From NCBI GenBank assembly GCA_025450405.1, contig JANWHL010000151.1, positions 1 to 7,871 of the forward strand: 7,871 nucleotides of DNA. Reading direction: 5' to 3'. The notes under the pieces are model-generated. The model ran no database searches. It saw nothing but the letters and a program-made list of their open reading frames with translations, and was not told the origin of the DNA. Each line of letters begins with the position of its first letter. Within the stretch, counting starts at the first letter, position 1. Shown piece after piece: positions 5,140 to 7,871 of this stretch. Source of the stretch: Ktedonobacterales bacterium (GTDB lineage: Bacteria; Chloroflexota; Ktedonobacteria; Ktedonobacterales; JADMIN01). Made by a program: the position numbers and the translations under genes.

Positions 5140-5257
5140 AATGAGGTAAATCTCGGCTCGCGCGTCGTCAGATGCTGTCGACGAGGCGTTCGGAGGACGC
5201 CTCGAGGTGCGGTGGGTGTGGTTCGCCAGCTTCATTCTCCCGCGGGCCGCGTCGCCG

Positions 5258-5266
5258 TGCTAGACT
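5258..5266 (+). promoter_or_regulatory. Possible extended -10 promoter of the aldo/keto reductase
   Basis: TGCTAGACT combines a TGn extension with a 4-of-6 -10 box. A start near 5273 would leave a leader of about 18 nt carrying the GGAAGGAGGG ribosome-binding site. No convincing -35 is present, which is tolerated with an extended -10. Confidence 0.3.
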
Positions 5267-5290
5267 TGGGGACTGGAAGGAGGGAAACGC

Positions 5291-6253
5291 ATGGACTACC
5301 GCAATCTGGGCCGGGCGGGCGTGCGCGTGAGCCCGCTCTGCCTTGGCACGATGATGTTCGGCGCGCGTGGCAACGCGGACCATGCCGACGCCATCCGCAT
5401 CATCCACCGAGCCCTCGACGCGGGCATCAACTTCGTGGACACGGCCAATGTTTACAGCAATGGCGAGAGCGAGGAGATCGTCGGCAAGGCGCTCAAGGGC
5501 CGACGCGATGCCGTGGTGCTGGCGACCAAGGTCCACATGCCGATGGGCGACGGCCCAAACGACCAGGGGAACAGTCGCGCGCACATTCTGCGCGAGGTGG
5601 AGAACAGCCTGCGCCGTCTCCAGACGGACTACATTGACCTGTATCAGCTCCACCGACCCGACCCTAACACGCCCATCGAGGAGACGCTGGGCGCCCTGGA
5701 TGACCTGGTACACGCTGGCAAGGTGCGCTACATCGGCAGCTCCACCTTCGCGGCCTGGGAGCTGGTCGAGAGCTACTGGGCGTCGGCGCGCCTCCACCTG
5801 GCTCGCTTCGTCTGCGAGCAGCCGCCATACAGCATCTTCGCCCGCGGCATCGAGCGCGACGTGCTGACGGTCTGCCAGAAGTATGGGACCGGCGTCATCG
5901 TCTGGAGCCCGTTAAGCCGCGGGTGGCTTACCGGCAAGTATCACCAGGGGGCGAGCTACAGCCCCGAGGCACGAGCCGCGCGCGATCGCTTCATTACCAA
6001 GCCCGACACCCCCGAGGGTCAGCGCCGGATGGAGTTGGTCGAGGCGCTGATTCCGCTGGCGGAGGAGGTGGATGCCAACCTCGCGCAGTACGCGCTGGCG
6101 TGGACGCTAGCGAATCCCACGGTCACGGCGCCGATCATTGGGCCGCGGACGATGGAGCAACTCGAAGATAACCTGGGCGCGCTCGACGTCGCGATCCCGC
6201 CGGAGCACCTACGGCGCATCGACGAGTTGGTGCCACCGGGGACGGATGTGTGA
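5291..6253 (+). CDS. Aldo/keto reductase (NADP-dependent, YghZ/Tas-like)
   Basis: The 320-residue protein is a full-length (alpha/beta)8-barrel aldo/keto reductase. The catalytic tetrad is in place: D50 (NFVDTANVY), Y55, K80 (VVLATKVH) and H121 (LYQLHRPDP). The family signature GxxxxxLGTMMFG is near 10-24. SPLSRGWLTGKY (206-217) and the NADP-phosphate-binding IIGPRTMEQLEDN (282-294) mark the bacterial AKR branch that reduces aldehydes and ketones in the cytoplasm, often as oxidative-stress or detoxification enzymes. The true substrate is unknown. GGAAGGAGGG sits 7 nt before the ATG, a strong ribosome-binding site. The gene converges on the SDR gene, with 12 bp between the stops and a hairpin spanning both. 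Confidence 0.93.
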   Translation: MDYRNLGRAGVRVSPLCLGTMMFGARGNADHADAIRIIHRALDAGINFVDTANVYSNGESEEIVGKALKGRRDAVVLATKVHMPMGDGPNDQGNSRAHILREVENSLRRLQTDYIDLYQLHRPDPNTPIEETLGALDDLVHAGKVRYIGSSTFAAWELVESYWASARLHLARFVCEQPPYSIFARGIERDVLTVCQKYGTGVIVWSPLSRGWLTGKYHQGASYSPEARAARDRFITKPDTPEGQRRMELVEALIPLAEEVDANLAQYALAWTLANPTVTAPIIGPRTMEQLEDNLGALDVAIPPEHLRRIDELVPPGTDV

Positions 6254-6268
6254 GCGCCCACGCGCTCA
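6251..6268. terminator. Shared bidirectional hairpin made from both stop codons
   Basis: TGAGCGC-CCAC-GCGCTCA is a perfect 7-bp stem with a 4-nt loop. Its left arm begins with the TGA of the aldo/keto reductase and its right arm ends with the TCA that is the TGA of the SDR gene on the other strand. It could serve as a compact bidirectional terminator or 3'-end stabiliser. No T-run follows on either strand, so intrinsic termination would be inefficient. Confidence 0.5.
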
Positions 6269-7075
6269 TTCGCCGCTTCCGCCCTTGAACTCCTGGATGA
6301 TGTTCCCGCCGTCCACCACGATCACCTGGCCCGTAACGTAGCTCGCGGCCGGGGAGGAGAGAAACACAATGACGGCGGCGACTTCGTCCGGCCGGCCGGG
6401 GCGACCGATGGGCGTATGCCGGCCCGCGGCGACCTCATCGGGCGAGGACGACTCCGTGGCGATCCAGCCGGGGGCGACGGCGTTGGCCGTCACGCCATGG
6501 CGCCCAAGCTCCAGCGCGAGGGTGCGCGTGAGGCCGACCAGGCCGGCCTTGGCGGCGGCATAGCCGCTGTTGCCGGGCATGGCCACGAGCGGACCGGTCA
6601 CGGAGGCGATGTTCACAATGCGGCCATAGCCGTGCGCGACCATGTGGGAGGCGACGGCGCGTGTGACGAGGAACGCCGACGTGAGGGAGTTCGCCAGGGC
6701 CCGGTCCCAATCGGCTTCGGGATACTCGAGGAAGGGGTGCGCGGTGGGTGCGGCGCCGCTTGGGACGATCCCAGCGTTGTTCACAAGGACGTCGAGCCGA
6801 CCAAAGCGCTGGAGCACGCCGGCAACCAGCGCGTGGACTTGGTCCGCGGCGGTCAGGTCGGCGATGGCGGCCATCACGTCGGCGCCGTCCACGGACAGGG
6901 CGGCGGCGCGGTCGTGGATGCGCGCTGTGGTGGAGGTGATGGCAACAGCTGCGCCTTGGGCGGCGAGGGCACGCGCGGTGGCGAAGCCGATGCCACCCGC
7001 GCTGCCGCATCCGGTGACGAGCGCGACACGGCCCACGAACGTGCCGCGCTCGTCATCAAGTGGGCTGCTGGTCAT
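6266..7075 (-). CDS. SDR-family oxidoreductase, FabG-like
   Basis: The 269-residue protein is a classical short-chain dehydrogenase/reductase. The dinucleotide-binding loop TGCGSAGGIG (21-30) is two residues longer than the commonest TGxxxGIG form, a variant known within the family. NNAG is at 99-102, the catalytic set is N129, S158, Y172 and K176 (YAAAK), and PGWIATE (202-208) is followed by the C-terminal DGG (255-257). It would oxidise or reduce an alcohol/carbonyl with NAD(P)H in the cytoplasm; the substrate is not evident. Its ATG overlaps the stop of the TusA-like gene by 4 nt (ATGA), so the two are translated together. An extra 14-residue polar N-terminal segment precedes the first strand. 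Confidence 0.93.
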   Translation of the reverse strand: MTSSPLDDERGTFVGRVALVTGCGSAGGIGFATARALAAQGAAVAITSTTARIHDRAAALSVDGADVMAAIADLTAADQVHALVAGVLQRFGRLDVLVNNAGIVPSGAAPTAHPFLEYPEADWDRALANSLTSAFLVTRAVASHMVAHGYGRIVNIASVTGPLVAMPGNSGYAAAKAGLVGLTRTLALELGRHGVTANAVAPGWIATESSSPDEVAAGRHTPIGRPGRPDEVAAVIVFLSSPAASYVTGQVIVVDGGNIIQEFKGGSGE

Positions 7076-7383
7076 CCGACCGCCCTGTCTCGTTGTGCCA
7101 GTGCCTGCTCAAGCGGGGTCCTGTCTATTCGCCGTGCCTCGATCGTGAACGTCTCGAAGCAGGCGCCCTGGGCGCGCGTCAAGGCGGAGTCTTGCGAAAG
7201 GACGACGTAACCGTTGGCCGCGCACCATATCGCCATCGCTTCCACCGCCTCGGGACGCTCGCCGGTGACGTGGATCACCTCTCCAGGCGACTGGCCACAA
7301 GTCAGGGTGGCTAGATCGCTTAGCAGTCGGTCCACGGGCACTGGGCCGTAGTCAAGTGCGAGCGCGGCGTGCGTGCCGTCCAT
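7072..7383 (-). CDS. Small TusA-like protein without the catalytic cysteine
   Basis: The 103-residue protein fits the TusA/SirA two-layer fold in outline. ALDYGPVPVDRLLSDLATL (9-27) lines up with the helix that begins at CPxP in TusA. SPGEVIHVTGERPEAVEAMAIWCAANGYVVL (32-62) matches the strand-helix-strand with the usual PGE and a G before the last strand, and FETFTIEAR (76-84) is the closing strand. At the CPxP position the sequence reads GPVP (13-16), so the sulfur-carrying cysteine is replaced by glycine; C29, in a 4-residue insertion, and C54 are the nearest others. AAGGAG lies 9 nt before the ATG. It follows the luciferase-like gene by 70 bp and overlaps the SDR gene by 4 nt. The family call is tentative; otherwise it is an unknown conserved-looking protein. 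Confidence 0.55.
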   Translation of the reverse strand: MDGTHAALALDYGPVPVDRLLSDLATLTCGQSPGEVIHVTGERPEAVEAMAIWCAANGYVVLSQDSALTRAQGACFETFTIEARRIDRTPLEQALAQRDRAVG

Positions 7384-7453
7384 CCTCCACCGCTCCTTGG
7401 TTCTCCCGCCGTGCCGGGCGAAACGCGAGACATGCCCAGTTGTAGGAGATGGC

Positions 7454-7871
7454 TCAGCCCGCGTGCTCCGCGCGCACAGGAGTGATCACCTCGCGGGCCA
7501 GGCGGCTGACGATGTCGGCGGGGTAGGGAGGATTGAGGTAGAGGACCAGGTGCGAGGCCCCGGCGGCGGCGAACTCGCGCAGGGTGTCGCGGCTGGCCCC
7601 CAGATTGGCGTAGTCGACGCGCGTCTGCATGGAGCGCCGGATGGTCGCGGGGTCACGGCCGATCTCGGCGCAATACTGGTCGATCAGCTCGTTATTTTGC
7701 TGGAAGACATCGACCGGCCCACAGCCGTAGTTCCAAATATCGGCGTAGTGCGCGACGACGCGCAGGGTGAGCCGCTCGCCGCCCCCGCCGATGACGAACG
7801 GCGGATAGGGCTTCTGGACCGGCTTGGGCTCGCAGCGGGCGTCCTTGAGCTGGTAGTATTTGCCGTCGAAG
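7454..7871 (-). CDS. Luciferase-like (LLM-class) flavin/F420-dependent oxidoreductase, C-terminal part
   Basis: The gene enters from the right edge; 138 C-terminal residues are visible, with the first complete codon at 7870-7868. The fragment starts with FDGKYYQLKDARCEPKP, the strand and loop common in LLM-class monooxygenases and F420-dependent reductases. It continues with PYPPFVIGGGGERLTLRVVAHYADIWN, the conserved GG(x)ER...ADIWN region near the flavin phosphate site. The final helix contains AAAGASHLVLYL and ends REVITPVRAE. The barrel enzymes of this class use FMNH2 or F420; which applies here cannot be decided without the N-terminus. It is the first visible gene of a minus-strand cluster with the TusA-like and SDR genes. 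Confidence 0.88.
   Translation of the reverse strand, partial: FDGKYYQLKDARCEPKPVQKPYPPFVIGGGGERLTLRVVAHYADIWNYGCGPVDVFQQNNELIDQYCAEIGRDPATIRRSMQTRVDYANLGASRDTLREFAAAGASHLVLYLNPPYPADIVSRLAREVITPVRAEHAG

Noticed and set aside
5168..5797. Minus-strand open frame of 209 codons over the aldo/keto reductase start
   Set aside because: It lies opposite the catalytic D50/Y55/K80/H121 region of a certain gene and has no recognisable domain.

Overview
This is a GC-rich bacterial window with strong G/C preference at third codon positions. An F420/FMN-type luciferase-like oxidoreductase, a ParE-like toxin with a small REW-type antitoxin, and CCTCACC-type extragenic repeats together suggest a Chloroflexota-like (or similar high-GC) soil or thermophile genome. 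That placement is inference; no marker gene proves it.

Layout. 1-95: probable C-terminal tail of a plus-strand gene cut by the window edge. 96-537: no convincing gene, but repeat-rich (three CCTCACC units, a 15-bp direct repeat, a 45-bp repeat with a second copy at 5095-5139, and two overlapping inverted repeats). 538-1131 (-): TetR-family regulator, divergent from 1371-2072 (+), a class I SAM-dependent methyltransferase. The space between them holds two overlapping, oppositely directed sigma70-like promoters, an 18-bp inverted repeat placed to control both, and a bulged leader hairpin. 2190-2677 (-): a two-gene toxin-antitoxin module with a 4-nt overlap, its own RBS, a -10 box and a candidate autoregulatory inverted repeat. 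2746-3225 (+): a 5'-truncated second copy of the methyltransferase, aligned without gaps to the first at about 84% nucleotide identity. 3226-3624: a promoter-like site and a doubtful 23-codon ORF, otherwise no clear gene. 3625-4905 (+): MFS efflux-type transporter. 4906-5290: non-coding, with hairpins and the second copy of the 45-bp repeat. 5291-6253 (+): aldo/keto reductase. 6266-7075, 7072-7383 and 7454-7871 (all -): an oxidoreductase cluster transcribed right to left, consisting of a luciferase-like flavin oxidoreductase (5' end off the window), a small TusA-like protein lacking the usual catalytic cysteine, and a FabG-like SDR.

How the genes may work together. The left half (TetR, methyltransferase, TA module, methyltransferase fragment, MFS pump) looks like accessory DNA and is bracketed by the two directly repeated 45-bp elements. 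The TA module lies exactly where the first 74 codons of the second methyltransferase copy should be, which suggests insertion or rearrangement within a tandem duplication. The right half is a redox gene neighbourhood. The aldo/keto reductase and the SDR converge, with 12 bp between their stops, and a perfect hairpin contains both stop codons.

No large undescribed defence or biosynthetic system is evident. The most notable points are the duplication/TA arrangement with an 85-bp identical tract, the compact divergent regulatory region, the stop-codon hairpin and the cysteine-less TusA-like protein.
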